Counted from the first letter of the stretch, positions 53,586 to 62,768 are shown. The stretch: DNA of 64,000 nt from Maricaulis maris (GCF_036322705.1 NZ_AP027270.1:558001-622000); one strand, 5' to 3'. The notes: generated by a model not told the origin, from the letters alone. Numbers and translations are program-made.

Positions 53586-53626
53586 CCGCCCGCCTCCTCA
53601 CCCCTTGCCGGGTAAGGGACGGGCGG
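53586..53626 (+). other. Two-tier hairpin downstream of the GCAA array
   Basis: The outer stem CCGCCCG (53586-53592) / CGGGCGG (53620-53626) encloses an inner stem CCCTT (53602-53606) / AAGGG (53614-53618). It lacks a T tract. It may be the 3' end of the same structured transcript. Confidence 0.4.
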
Positions 53627-53938
53627 TTGGTGCGTTTGGGGGTAGCGGTGCTGGCGGGCGCCCTGTTCGACAGGTTTGCGCTTCGTGTCGCGACGATAGT
53701 CCATGTCTCAATATCGCTGTCTTGCTGCACGCTTCCATGCAATGCGCGCCGGGGGCCGGTCCCGTCCCGGTCCTGTTTTGCCGCGACTCAACCCAAGCTC
53801 CACACTTCAGGGAAAATCGCGCGCCGCGCGAAGGTAAACAATAAATTAATCAAATATGACCTGCGCAAAACCGGCTCGTGGTTGAAAATGCTGGTGACCC
53901 GAAGCTGACGGTCAACGCAACAAGGCGAAACGAGATTG

Positions 53939-54160
53939 ATGACCCGAGTCCCTGATCATTGGCGTCTTTCTGACTGGACTGGTCTTGCACGGACTCTGGC
54001 CCTGACCTGCTGGTCGGTGGCCGTTCTCATCACCTTGGCCATGGGATGGTCCGCCTGGCGGGCCGTCGACAATGCATCTGACAGTGTTGACCGTGTGGTT
54101 GCCCGCCATGAGGCCGGAGTGGTGGCAAAGGCGCGAGATATTTTTGTCTCTCGTCGCTGA
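53939..54160 (+). CDS. Short membrane-helix frame, possible remnant of a sensor protein
   Basis: 73 residues from the ATG at 53939. One clear membrane helix (about 17-40: LARTLALTCWSVAVLITLAMGWSAW) is followed by a hydrophilic stretch, DNASDSVDRVVARHEAGVVAKARDIF, which looks like the start of a periplasmic sensor loop. The frame then stops. This is what the 5' end of a truncated histidine kinase, cyclase or chemoreceptor would look like. It lies at the edge of the accessory island and may be a pseudogene. Confidence 0.4.
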   Translation: MTRVPDHWRLSDWTGLARTLALTCWSVAVLITLAMGWSAWRAVDNASDSVDRVVARHEAGVVAKARDIFVSRR

Positions 54161-54272
54161 TATTCGACATCTCGTCGGCTTTGGCTCTCCCCTCGCGTTG
54201 ACGGTCATAGAGGCTGGAAGCCCGAACGAAGCAGGCTAGGCTCAGGCGGCTAATCCGCGCTTGGAGCCCCGC

Positions 54273-55388
54273 ATGACCTACACCCTGATCGGAACGCCTG
54301 TCTCGCTCTACACCGGCAAGGTGCGGGGCTATCTGCGCTGGAAGAATGTGCCGTTCAGCGAGCGCCTGTCGACACGCGAAGTCTTCAAGGCGGACATCCT
54401 GCCGCGCGTTGGCTGGTCGGTTATCCCTGTGGTGATCCATCAGGACGGCTCCGGGCCGGGCATCACGCTGCAGGACACGACCGAGATCATCGAGTATGTG
54501 GAGGCCAATGAGCCCGGCCCGTCAGTCTATCCGGACACGCCGCGCCAGCGTCTCGCCGCCATGATCCTCGAGCTGTTCGGCGATGAGTGGCTGGTGATCC
54601 CGGCCATGCATTATCGCTGGGCCTATAACCGCGACTTCGCGCAGCAGGAATTTGGCGCGACCAGTCATCCGCACCTGCCGCCCGAGGAGCAGTTCGCGGC
54701 GGCGGAAAAGGCGGTCGGCTTCTTTTCCGGATCGATCGTCGGTCTCGGGGTCAATCCCGACAGCGTCCCCGCCATCGAAGCGGCTTATGAGGATTTCCTC
54801 GCCGTGTTCGAGGCGCATCTGGCCGGGCACACCCACCTGTTCGGATCCCGGCCCTCGATTGCCGACTATGGCCTGCTCGGTCCGCTCTATGCGCATTTGC
54901 TGCGCGACCCCAGGTCGGGCGAACTGATGCGCCGCCTCGCGCCGCGTGTTGCGCGCTGGGCCGAGACCTGCCATGCGCCGCAGCATTCGCTGACCGGCGA
55001 CTTCCTGCCCGACGACCGGATTCCCGAGGGCGTCGCGAAATTGTTGCAGCGTTTTGCTGCGCAGCAATTGCCGGTTCTGCTGGAGACGGCGCAGGCGCTG
55101 GGAAGCTGGGCCAAGGACCAGCCCCCCGGGACCGAAGTGCCTCGTATACTGGGGTTCCACAAGGCAGTGATCGGACATGCCGAGACCCGCGTCGAGACCG
55201 ACCGTGCCGTCATTCCCTTCCCGCTCTGGATGCTGCAGCGGATCATCGACTACCGTAACGGATTGGCTGACGGGGACCGGCGCGCGGTTGATGAAATGCT
55301 GCGCAGCATCGGAGCCGGGGCGCTGGTTGATTTCGAGTTGCCGGTGCGGCTCGAGCGGCGGCATTTCAAGATCGCCCTGGCCGGGTAA
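54273..55388 (+). CDS. Glutathione S-transferase family protein (long form)
   Basis: A 371-residue cytoplasmic protein. The N-terminal 80 residues follow the thioredoxin-like GST pattern: YTLIGTPVSLYTGKVRGYLRWKNVPF, GWSVIPVVIHQDG and LQDTTEIIEYVE. A GST C-terminal helical domain with the SIADYGLLGPLYAHL motif follows at about 200-220. The last 150 residues are an extension not present in standard GSTs of about 220 residues. The start is the ATG at 54273. The substrate is unknown. Confidence 0.85.
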   Translation: MTYTLIGTPVSLYTGKVRGYLRWKNVPFSERLSTREVFKADILPRVGWSVIPVVIHQDGSGPGITLQDTTEIIEYVEANEPGPSVYPDTPRQRLAAMILELFGDEWLVIPAMHYRWAYNRDFAQQEFGATSHPHLPPEEQFAAAEKAVGFFSGSIVGLGVNPDSVPAIEAAYEDFLAVFEAHLAGHTHLFGSRPSIADYGLLGPLYAHLLRDPRSGELMRRLAPRVARWAETCHAPQHSLTGDFLPDDRIPEGVAKLLQRFAAQQLPVLLETAQALGSWAKDQPPGTEVPRILGFHKAVIGHAETRVETDRAVIPFPLWMLQRIIDYRNGLADGDRRAVDEMLRSIGAGALVDFELPVRLERRHFKIALAG

Positions 55389-55493
55389 TCCCGCGCCCTG
55401 CGTGGTTCTTCAGGACTGAGGTTTCCATAGGAAAGCGTGGTGTTTTGGTATAAATGGCTCGAGGATAAGCTTTCTGTTTCTGGTGGGGAATAA

Positions 55494-56384
55494 ATGGACC
55501 GGATCGACGCGCTTCGCCTCTTCTGCTCGGTCGCCGAGCTCGGCAGTTTCACCAAGGCCGCCGACCGCGAGGGCATGACCCCGGGAGCGGCCTCGAAACA
55601 GATCACCGCGCTGGAAGAACGCCTGCAGGCGCGCCTGTTTGAACGCACCACGCGCTCGGTCCGTCTGACCGATGCCGGTGAGGCCCTGCTGGACCGGGTC
55701 CGGCCCTGGCTGGCGGAATATGACGGGCTGGAGCAGGGCGTCGCTGACGCCCGCTCGGCGCCGGCGGGTGTGCTGCGGGTTGCGGCCCCGGTCGATTTCG
55801 GCGCCCGGCGGCTGATGCCCCTGATCACGCAATTCATGACGGACTGGCCCGGCGTCGAGGTTCGCCTGTCGCTGGCCGATCGCATGGTCGATCTGGTCAA
55901 TGAGGGTTTCGACGTCGGGATCCGCATCGGCAATCTTCCCGATAGCGCGCTGATCGCCAAGCGGCTGGCCCCGGCCAGCATGGCGGTGCTGGCCTCCCCG
56001 GACTATCTCGCCCGCGCCGGCACGCCTCGTCATCCGGCTGAACTGGCGCAGCATGAGATCGTGATCGACCGCAACAAGCCGGCGCCACAACTGCTCAAAT
56101 TCCTCCAGGGTGAGGACGAGGTCGAGGTCCGGGTGAACGGGCGATTGTCGCTGAATGGCGCCATTGCTGCGGTCAGTGCGGCTTCGGCCGGGGTCGGCAT
56201 TGCCTGCTCGCCGCGCTGGGCCGCCGAGGACGCGCTGGCCGAGGGCCGGGTCGTCGAAATCCTGGCCGACTGGGATACCGAGCACCGCTTCCTGTGGGCG
56301 GTCTTTCCCTCTAGTCGCTACCTCGCTCACCGGGTCCGCCTGTTCGTCGACTTCCTCGCCGAGCAATTCCCCGAGCGCATCTGA
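55494..56384 (+). CDS. LysR-family transcriptional regulator
   Basis: A 296-residue regulator. The N-terminal winged HTH is MDRIDALRLFCSVAELGSFTKAADREGMTPGAASKQITALEERLQARLFERTTRSV, written here in part only as LRLFCSVAELGSFTKAA. The effector-binding domain starts near residue 90 (GVLRVAAPVDFGARRL). It is CrgA/DmlR-like in pattern. GGGGAA lies just before the ATG. The neighbouring GST-like gene is co-directional 105 bp upstream, so no divergent target is obvious. Confidence 0.92.
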   Translation: MDRIDALRLFCSVAELGSFTKAADREGMTPGAASKQITALEERLQARLFERTTRSVRLTDAGEALLDRVRPWLAEYDGLEQGVADARSAPAGVLRVAAPVDFGARRLMPLITQFMTDWPGVEVRLSLADRMVDLVNEGFDVGIRIGNLPDSALIAKRLAPASMAVLASPDYLARAGTPRHPAELAQHEIVIDRNKPAPQLLKFLQGEDEVEVRVNGRLSLNGAIAAVSAASAGVGIACSPRWAAEDALAEGRVVEILADWDTEHRFLWAVFPSSRYLAHRVRLFVDFLAEQFPERI

Positions 56385-56457
56385 GGCGATGCCACCGGAG
56401 GGCGTGTCCCGTCACAACGGGTGTGCTAGCCTCCGTGTCAGGGAGATTTGGGGGGCC

Positions 56458-57327
56458 TTGAAACGAATGATCTTGCGCACACTTTTTCTGGGTTTGGCGG
56501 CCATGAGCCTGGCGGCCTGTGCCTCGACGACGACGGTGACCGACAGCGCCAATGGCCTCGGCCTCGCAGCCGGCGCCTTCAACTATCCACCATCCGACGG
56601 CGCCCGGGTCAGTGCGGCCGGGTATGATTTGACCGGGCACTCCAACTGGGACGGGCAGCTGGTCTATATCGATGTGGACGGCGATGCGCGGGCGCGCCTC
56701 GACATGCGCTTCGACGATGGCTTGCAGGTCCAGGCCGAGCTGAACATCGTGATGCCCTATCTTGATGGCGGTCTGCGCCAGTTCCGTGGTTATGACACCG
56801 AGGGGCGGCTGGTTGCAGTCGAGCTGCAGGCCGGGCCCTGTGTGGCGCGGGACGGTGACACCCTGATCTATTTTGCCGATCTCGCCATCGGTGACCGGAC
56901 TGCCAGCGGCTGTGGTCGCGAGACGGGCGGCGAAGTCGACCGCTGGACGAATTACCTGATGGACTATCTGCCGGTCATCGATCTCTGCCTCGCCGAATTC
57001 CGTGACCGCACCCAGCACGTCTCCTTTGCCTACACGATGGCCAGTGGCGAGACCGGTGTCCGCATTGTCGACCTCGACACGCGGACCTGGGAGTGTGCGA
57101 CGCGGGAGAACGGCCGCGTGATCAATTCGATCCGACCGCTCGACGCGGCCGACGGCCTGTATGGCGAGGGCGACCCGATCTTTGTCCGCGGCGAGATGCC
57201 GGCCTTCGGCGAGGGCTGTTATGTCTATGAAGCCGTGCGCGAAGCGGACCGGACCCTGATCGGTGCCTTCGGTTTCGATGCATGTGATGCCGGGCCGGTG
57301 GCGGCCCGCGATCCGGAGGTCGGCTGA
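56458..57327 (+). CDS. Lipoprotein of unknown function
   Basis: About 290 residues. A lipoprotein signal ends in the lipobox LAAC (AAMSLAACAST). The mature part is beta-rich with Asp/Gly turns (YIDVDGDARARLDMRFDDGLQ) and several cysteines (GPCVARDG, TASGCGRE, DLCLAEF, WECATRE, EGCYVYE, DACDAG), probably forming disulfides. No family is recognised. The start may be TTG 56458 (MKRMIL) or ATG 56467; the TTG gives a more normal basic signal N-terminus. The frame upstream of this is inside the LysR gene in another phase. Confidence 0.7.
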   Translation: MKRMILRTLFLGLAAMSLAACASTTTVTDSANGLGLAAGAFNYPPSDGARVSAAGYDLTGHSNWDGQLVYIDVDGDARARLDMRFDDGLQVQAELNIVMPYLDGGLRQFRGYDTEGRLVAVELQAGPCVARDGDTLIYFADLAIGDRTASGCGRETGGEVDRWTNYLMDYLPVIDLCLAEFRDRTQHVSFAYTMASGETGVRIVDLDTRTWECATRENGRVINSIRPLDAADGLYGEGDPIFVRGEMPAFGEGCYVYEAVREADRTLIGAFGFDACDAGPVAARDPEVG

Positions 57328-57368
57328 CTTAACCGCGTCTTTACGCGGCGCAGCCCAAGGCTTGGCCC

Positions 57369-58289
57369 ATGCGAGCACTCATCCTTGTCATTTTGACCTC
57401 GATCGGCCTGACGGCGCCGTCAGCGGCTGACCTCACCGATCTGCGCGCCCGCCTTGATGGTGAGGCCGGGCAGATCTGGATTGCCTTTGACGAACCGCCG
57501 ACAGCCCTGACCAGCGAAGTCAGCGAGAGCGGTCTGGTGCTGATCCTTGACGGGGTGACGGTCCGCCCGCGCGCCATCAGCCCGGCGTCGGACACCCTGT
57601 TGGCGGCGGTCTCGGTTGATCCGCTCCCGCAAGGCGGCATCGTGCGCCTGTTCGCCAGCCGCGCCTGGAGCGGCGCCCGGGCCGAACTGCGTCAGGGCGG
57701 TGTCCTGGTCAGCATGACTGTTGGCCCTGCGCCGCAAGTCCACATCGCTGAAGCGGCGCTTGTCGCCGATCATGACGCGCATGCAGCAGACCTGTCCGGG
57801 GCGGCGATGGCATCGGCCGATGCCGGCGATGCCGCGGCGTCTGCCCAGGCGCCTGACCCCCTGGCCATGGCCTCAACCGAGCCCGACCCGGTCGAGCCCG
57901 CGGCGCTGCCGGCTCAGCGCGCAACGCCCGATTTGTTTGCCCAGGGCAATGACGCCGCGTCCGATGCCTCGTCCGTCATGCCGCCGGGTGTGTGTGTGAA
58001 CGAGGCCCGGGCGGTTGCCGACAGTCCCTGGGATGATGACATGCTCTATGCTCAGGCCGCCTGTCTCAACGATGCCGGTTATCTCGCGCCCGCGGCGTCG
58101 ATCTATGAGCAGATGCTGGCCTTCGAGCCGGAGAATTTCCGGGCGACGGTGGCGCTGGCGGAGATCCGCGTCGGGCAGGGCGATAGCGACGCCGCAGCGG
58201 AGCTCTACAATCAGGCGACCGCCTATGCCATATCCGACGCCGAAGCCGCTCGTGCGCGGGCTCGCCTGAGAGCCTTGCGCGAGCCCTAG
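57369..58289 (+). CDS. Exported protein with C-terminal TPR repeats
   Basis: A 306-residue protein. A signal peptide ends near residue 20 (PSAA-D). A small beta-rich domain follows, at about 25-120 (VLILDGVTVRPRAISPAS). Then comes an Ala/Asp/Pro-rich linker (about 130-205) and a TPR pair at about 225-300 (YAQAACLNDAGYLAPAASIYEQMLAFEPENFRATVALAEI, given here as the pattern LAPAASIYEQMLAFEPENF). It probably acts as a periplasmic scaffold. It is 41 bp after the lipoprotein gene and 27 bp before thiD. Confidence 0.72.
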   Translation: MRALILVILTSIGLTAPSAADLTDLRARLDGEAGQIWIAFDEPPTALTSEVSESGLVLILDGVTVRPRAISPASDTLLAAVSVDPLPQGGIVRLFASRAWSGARAELRQGGVLVSMTVGPAPQVHIAEAALVADHDAHAADLSGAAMASADAGDAAASAQAPDPLAMASTEPDPVEPAALPAQRATPDLFAQGNDAASDASSVMPPGVCVNEARAVADSPWDDDMLYAQAACLNDAGYLAPAASIYEQMLAFEPENFRATVALAEIRVGQGDSDAAAELYNQATAYAISDAEAARARARLRALREP

Positions 58290-58316
58290 ATCACGCGCGA
58301 CGCACGGGTAATCAGC

Positions 58317-59126
58317 ATGGACAATCTCGAACCCAGGGGCCGGGTCCTCATCATCGCGGGCTCCGACAGCGGTGGAGGGGCCGGTATCCAGGCGGATATC
58401 AAGGCGGTGACCGCCATGGGCGGCTATGCGGCGACCGCGGTCACCGCGGTCACCGTGCAGACCACGCTCGGGGTCAGTGCCATCCACCCGGTTCCGCTTG
58501 ACATCATCAAGGCCCAGATCGAGGCGGTGCTGTCGGATATCGGAGCGGATGTGATCAAGACCGGCATGCTCGGCAATCGTGAGGTGGTCGAGCTGGTCGC
58601 GGCCTGTCTGGACGCCTGCGAGCCGCGCATCCCGCTGGTTCTGGATCCGGTCATGGTGGCGACATCGGGTGATGCCCTGGTCGATGCCGGGACCGAGGAC
58701 GCGATCCGCGACCGGCTCCTGCCGCTGGCCGACCTGGTGACCCCGAACATTCCCGAAGCGGAAAAGCTGACCGGCCTGACCATCGAGGATATCGGCGGGC
58801 AGATGGAGGCGGCGCATCAGCTGATGGCGATGGGCGCCCGCGCCGCCCTCGTCAAGGGGGGGCATCTTGAGGGGCCGACCGTGCGCGATATCCTGGTTTC
58901 CTCGCGCGGTCTCGAAATGATGGAGCGTCCGCGCCTGCCGGGCCGCAACACGCACGGCACCGGCTGCACGCTGGCATCGGCGATTGCCGGACTTCTGGCC
59001 GACGGGGCGGCGCTGCCCGACGCGGTCCGCCGGGCCGGGGATTATCTGCACGAGGCGATCGCCCGCGCACCCGGTTTCGGCGCCGGTCACGGCCCGGTCA
59101 ATCACGCCTGGGTGATGCGGCCCTAG
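58317..59126 (+). CDS. thiD: Hydroxymethylpyrimidine / phosphomethylpyrimidine kinase
   Basis: Phosphorylates HMP and HMP-P in thiamine synthesis or salvage. It has 269 residues, the standard length. Ribokinase-fold signatures: IIAGSDSGGGAGIQADIK at the N-terminus, LDPVMVATSGDAL in the middle, and the anion-hole/catalytic region NTHGTGCTLASAIAG near residue 225. No thiamine riboswitch is apparent upstream; the gene follows a TPR gene by 27 bp. The stop is shared with the convergent gene in CTAG. Confidence 0.95.
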   Translation: MDNLEPRGRVLIIAGSDSGGGAGIQADIKAVTAMGGYAATAVTAVTVQTTLGVSAIHPVPLDIIKAQIEAVLSDIGADVIKTGMLGNREVVELVAACLDACEPRIPLVLDPVMVATSGDALVDAGTEDAIRDRLLPLADLVTPNIPEAEKLTGLTIEDIGGQMEAAHQLMAMGARAALVKGGHLEGPTVRDILVSSRGLEMMERPRLPGRNTHGTGCTLASAIAGLLADGAALPDAVRRAGDYLHEAIARAPGFGAGHGPVNHAWVMRP

Positions 59127-60628
59127 TCGCGGATGCGGACGGTTTCGATCCGCCCGGTCCGGGCGATTGCCGCCTGGATGTCCGGACGCTCAAGGATCCG
59201 GGCGCGGGCTTCCCGCTCCGCGTGATAGCGCACAAAGGCCGGGTCGGTGTAGCGGGGCTCGCGGGGTTGCAGGTCAACCACCAGGGCCTCGGCCTCGCTC
59301 GGATCATTGAGCCGTTGCAGGATGTGTGCGGCGGCGTCGTCCTCGCGTCCAAGGCAGATCAGAAGCGTTTCATAGCCCCAGGGGTCGAGCGCGCGGTGTT
59401 CTTCGGCAAAGGCCAGCGATGTCGCCAGGATGTCCGGCTCGTCGAGTGCGCTGGCGGCGCAGGCGCGGGCCAGGTGGACCTGCAACCAGCCATACTCCGA
59501 GGCCCCGCGCGCTTCCATGTCGGACAGGCGGTCGAGGGCGGCGCGATCCTCTCCGAGGTCCACTTCGAGATGGGCGAGATTGATGTGCTGGCTCACATTC
59601 AGCATCCCGTTTTCATTGACGTTGCTGCCCCGTTCCAGCGTTGCCTTGCCAAAGGCGATACGTCCAAGCCCGAGTTCGATACGGGCCCAGCGGTCGAGCA
59701 TCCAGGCGGCCTGTTCGTCGGCATCCTCGAAGCTTTCGCCCGACCTCATCCGTCGCCAGGTGGTGCTGACGAGGCCGCTGGCCTCCTCGAGCCGGCCCAG
59801 CCCTACCAGGTAGGCCATCTGGTCGATGACCGGTTCGAGATGGTTGGGATAGGCGGCGCTGTCGGCGCGGCTGCGCTCCAGCAGGTCGAGCGTTTCTGCC
59901 CGCAGATCGGTCAGGCTGTCGAAGTCCGGCTGGCTCCACAGCGGCTCAAACAGGTTCAGCACCCGCAGGCGACGGGCGCTCGCTGCACTGGTCATGTCGG
60001 GCAGCAGGGCCATGGCGTCATCCACCAGGCCCCGTTCGACCCGGCTGCGGATGTGGCGATAGGTCAGGCTGTCGAGGTGGGCAAACGGATTGTCGGGCGT
60101 GTAATTGGCCGTGATCAGCGCCAGCGCTTCGGCCTCCCTGTCATGCTCGCCGTCAGCATGCAGGAAGTCCGGAATGGACTGCACCTGTGTCAGGCGAAGC
60201 GTGTTGCGGGTCTCGCCGAAGCCGCTGTCCAGCTCGCGGTAATAGCGCAGCGCCAGCGAGCCGTCGTCCCGCGATATCGCCGTCTCGAACGCGGGGACCA
60301 GGATGTTTCGCCGTTGTGCACCCAGCAGCTCGGCTTCGGCCCAATGCCGCTCCGCAGCTTCGGTGTCGCCATCCGAGGCATAGGCCAGTCCGACCCGGGT
60401 GTGCAGATCGGCGCGGTAGCCGGCCGGCATGAAGGAGACGCGGTCATTGGCCAGCAGGGTTTCGCCCGCTGCCTGCGCCGCATCCCAGTCGGCATTCATG
60501 AAGGCTGTATCGAAGGCCCGGACCAGCGCCAGGGGATTGACCGGCTCGTCCGCCAGGGCCGGCGTGCCGAAGGTCAGCAGCAGGCTTGTCGCGATCGCCG
60601 TGATGCTGGTCTTGATTCTGGATGTCAT
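59123..60628 (-). CDS. Exported alpha-helical repeat (TPR-like) protein, unknown function
   Basis: A 501-residue protein from the ATG at 60628, with GGGGGA upstream. A signal peptide ends at ALA-D near residue 27. The rest is helical, with repeats of roughly 34-40 residues (for example HTRVGLAYASDGDTEAAERHWAEAELLG and HINLAHLEVDLGEDRAALDRLSDM). No catalytic motif is seen. The open frame continues 500 codons upstream through the next two genes, but it is antisense-like in codon use there and not coding. It is convergent with thiD. Confidence 0.75.
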   Translation of the reverse strand: MTSRIKTSITAIATSLLLTFGTPALADEPVNPLALVRAFDTAFMNADWDAAQAAGETLLANDRVSFMPAGYRADLHTRVGLAYASDGDTEAAERHWAEAELLGAQRRNILVPAFETAISRDDGSLALRYYRELDSGFGETRNTLRLTQVQSIPDFLHADGEHDREAEALALITANYTPDNPFAHLDSLTYRHIRSRVERGLVDDAMALLPDMTSAASARRLRVLNLFEPLWSQPDFDSLTDLRAETLDLLERSRADSAAYPNHLEPVIDQMAYLVGLGRLEEASGLVSTTWRRMRSGESFEDADEQAAWMLDRWARIELGLGRIAFGKATLERGSNVNENGMLNVSQHINLAHLEVDLGEDRAALDRLSDMEARGASEYGWLQVHLARACAASALDEPDILATSLAFAEEHRALDPWGYETLLICLGREDDAAAHILQRLNDPSEAEALVVDLQPREPRYTDPAFVRYHAEREARARILERPDIQAAIARTGRIETVRIRD

Positions 60629-60720
60629 GCACGCGTCCCCCGTCTCGGCGTCCGATTCAGCCGTCGGTTGCAACAATTTCGCCGCTTGCGGGTCTGCGCA
60701 ACCCTTGATGGGTTTTGGTG

Positions 60721-61623
60721 TCAGCCGGCCCTCTGGCCACTGCGCGCCAGCCAGACGCCGGCGAGGATGACGGCGAGCGCCAGAACGGTCATCCAGCCGA
60801 TCGTCTCGCCGATAACCAGACCGGTCAGCAGGGCCGCGATGGGGGTCAGGTAATTGGCCGTGGCGAGGAAGTTCGGTCCGGCTGTCCGGGCGACCCGCAT
60901 CAGGATGACCGAGGCTATCGCGGTCGGTCCGAGGGCCAGCCAGGCGGTCGCCATCCAGGCCGTGGGGGCGACATCCTCGACCCGCAGCAAATCCCACAGG
61001 CCGAGCGGCAGGGTGAACAGGGCTCCGGTGATCAGCATGCCGGCCCCGGCGATCGAGGGCGGTGTGTCCGGCATCATGCGGGCCTGGATGGCGTTGATCG
61101 CATAGCAGATGGCGGCACCGACCACGGCCAGTTGGGCCAGCGTGTCGGCGCCGCCAAGGCTGGCGAGGGCCGAGGGGCCGAGCAGCAGGACAACGCCGGC
61201 GAAGCCGACCAGCAGGCCAAGGACCGCGCGCACGGTCATCCGCTCGCCGGGCACAATGACATGTGCCAGACCGACCGTTGCCAGAGGCATGGTCGCTACG
61301 AGGATACCGGCAAGGGCGCTGTCGATGGTCTGCTGGGCCCAGCCGACCAGGAAGAAGGGCAGGGCATTGCCGAAAAATCCGAGGCCTGCCATCCACACCC
61401 AGCGCGGATCGGCCAGGGGCGGAAGCCGTCGGCCGCGGGCATAGGCCCAGACGGTGAGGATCGAGGCGGCCAGTCCGAGCCTGACGAAGATCAAGGCGCC
61501 GGGAGGCAGGGTCTCGACGCCATGCTTGATGAAGGCGAAAGCCGAGCCCCACAAGACGGTCAGCACCAGCAGGGCCAGCCAGTCGCGCGGGCCGATCACA
61601 TGCCGGGCGGCGGGGTCGGTCAC
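60721..61623 (-). CDS. EamA/DMT superfamily transporter
   Basis: A 300-residue membrane protein with ten helices in two EamA repeats. Typical stretches are LLVLTVLWGSAFAFIKHGVETLPPGALIFVRL at the start (shown as LTVLWGSAFAFIK) and the second-half TANYLTPIAALLTGLVIGETI. It exports metabolites or amino acids; the substrate is unknown. The ATG overlaps the upstream aminotransferase stop by 4 bp. This suggests co-translation, perhaps with a shared amino-acid substrate. Confidence 0.9.
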   Translation of the reverse strand: MTDPAARHVIGPRDWLALLVLTVLWGSAFAFIKHGVETLPPGALIFVRLGLAASILTVWAYARGRRLPPLADPRWVWMAGLGFFGNALPFFLVGWAQQTIDSALAGILVATMPLATVGLAHVIVPGERMTVRAVLGLLVGFAGVVLLLGPSALASLGGADTLAQLAVVGAAICYAINAIQARMMPDTPPSIAGAGMLITGALFTLPLGLWDLLRVEDVAPTAWMATAWLALGPTAIASVILMRVARTAGPNFLATANYLTPIAALLTGLVIGETIGWMTVLALAVILAGVWLARSGQRAG

Positions 61624-62768
61624 AGCAGGCTTTCCAGGACGCTGGCGAAGCGGTGGAAGTCGGTCTCGTCGTTATAGATGTGCGGCGTGATCCGCAGGCG
61701 GTCGCCGCGCTGGGAGACGTAGATCTTGTGCGCCGCCAGGGCGTTGACCAGATCGGCCGGCGCGCCATCCGGCAAGGACAGGCAAAGGTAATGCGCGGCG
61801 CGGTCCGGGACATCGGCCCGCAGGCCAAGCGGGGCCAGACGGTCTGCAAGCGCGCGGGTATTGGCGCCCAGCGTCCGGGACAGGGCATCTGCCCCCCAGT
61901 CGAGCATGGCGTCGAGGCTGACGCTCGCCGCCGGGACAAGCTGGAAGTTCGAGCGCTCGCCCATGTCAAAGCGGCGGGCACCAGCGGCGTGGGCATCGGC
62001 ATAGTCGACCAGGCGGGCAAAGTCCTCGGCCTTGTCGCGGACGATCCAGTTCTGCTCGAGCGGTTCGCCGTCCTGATGGTGCGGGGCGACATAGAGGAAA
62101 CCCATCGCATAGGGGCCGAGCAGCCATTTATAGGCCGCGGCGACCGCGAAGTCGGGCTGGATCGCCTGAAGGTCGAACGGCATCACGCCCAGCGACTGGG
62201 TCAGGTCGAGCACCAGGGCCGCGCCCTGACGGCGGGCCGCGTCGCTGATCGCGGCCAGGTCGAGCGCGCCGCCATCGGCCCAGTGGACCTGCGGGCAGGC
62301 GACGATCGAGGTGGCCGGCGAGATGGCCGCCAGCATCGCCTCGGTCCAGCTTTGGTCACCGGTTCGGTTGACGGTTCGGATGCGGGCGCCATGCGCGGCG
62401 GCGAGATCGCGCCAGACATAGACATTGGAGGGGAATTGTTCGGCAAGGACGAGGATTTCGCTCTTTGCATCCGGCGCCAGATTGCGCGCGGCCGTGGACA
62501 GGCCATAGGAGGCGGCGGGCACCAGGGCGACATCGTCGGCTGCCGCACCGAAAAGCCGCGCGGCTTGCGCACGCAGGGCTTCAGGGGCATCGAAAAAGTC
62601 AGCCTGGACCTGAACATGCCAGGGCTGCCCCTTGCGGGCATAGCTGTCCTGGCCTGCCGCGACCGCGGCGCTCGGCATCGGACCCATATAGGCTGCGTTG
62701 AGATAACAGGTGTCTCGCGGCAGGTCGAACTGGTCGCGCCGGGGCGAAAGGGTGGGCAAGGAAATCAT
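61620..62768 (-). CDS. Class V aminotransferase-fold PLP enzyme
   Basis: A 382-residue PLP enzyme. The Schiff-base lysine is in FAVAAAYKWLLGPYAMG, preceded by the cofactor Asp in LVLDLTQSLGV. LVPAASYGLSTAARN and HWADGGALDLAAI also fit class V (cysteine desulfurase/kynureninase-like). The exact reaction is not clear; there is no obvious desulfurase cysteine loop. It is the first gene of a two-gene operon with the DMT transporter and is divergent from serC. Confidence 0.88.
   Translation of the reverse strand: MISLPTLSPRRDQFDLPRDTCYLNAAYMGPMPSAAVAAGQDSYARKGQPWHVQVQADFFDAPEALRAQAARLFGAAADDVALVPAASYGLSTAARNLAPDAKSEILVLAEQFPSNVYVWRDLAAAHGARIRTVNRTGDQSWTEAMLAAISPATSIVACPQVHWADGGALDLAAISDAARRQGAALVLDLTQSLGVMPFDLQAIQPDFAVAAAYKWLLGPYAMGFLYVAPHHQDGEPLEQNWIVRDKAEDFARLVDYADAHAAGARRFDMGERSNFQLVPAASVSLDAMLDWGADALSRTLGANTRALADRLAPLGLRADVPDRAAHYLCLSLPDGAPADLVNALAAHKIYVSQRGDRLRITPHIYNDETDFHRFASVLESLL

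Larger units (their letters stand above)
52741..53938. other. 1.2-kb accessory region without a convincing gene
   Basis: Several frames are open here, but all are Arg/Pro/Gly-rich with no family pattern, typical of chance frames in GC-rich DNA. The region holds nested inverted repeats (52890-52984), a degenerate terminator-like copy (53059-53100), DnaA-box-like 9-mers (53146-53207), a series of GCAA-loop hairpins (53279-53474), a larger hairpin (53586-53626) and an AT-rich patch at about 53835-53870 before the next small frame. Confidence 0.6.

Noticed and set aside
53220-53640. RNase P RNA, tmRNA or 6S RNA
   Set aside because: None of the invariant sequences of these RNAs (for example the RNase P GAGGAAAGTCC box) was found on either strand.
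53222-53908. 228-residue plus-strand frame in the noncoding region
   Set aside because: Arg/Gly-rich with no domain, no ribosome site, and it crosses the hairpin array; all three forward frames there look equally non-protein-like.
59123-62110. 995-residue open frame on the minus strand
   Set aside because: Only the last 501 codons (from the ATG at 60628) have a signal peptide and repeat pattern. The rest overlaps the DMT transporter and aminotransferase genes on the same strand in another frame, with shadow-like composition.
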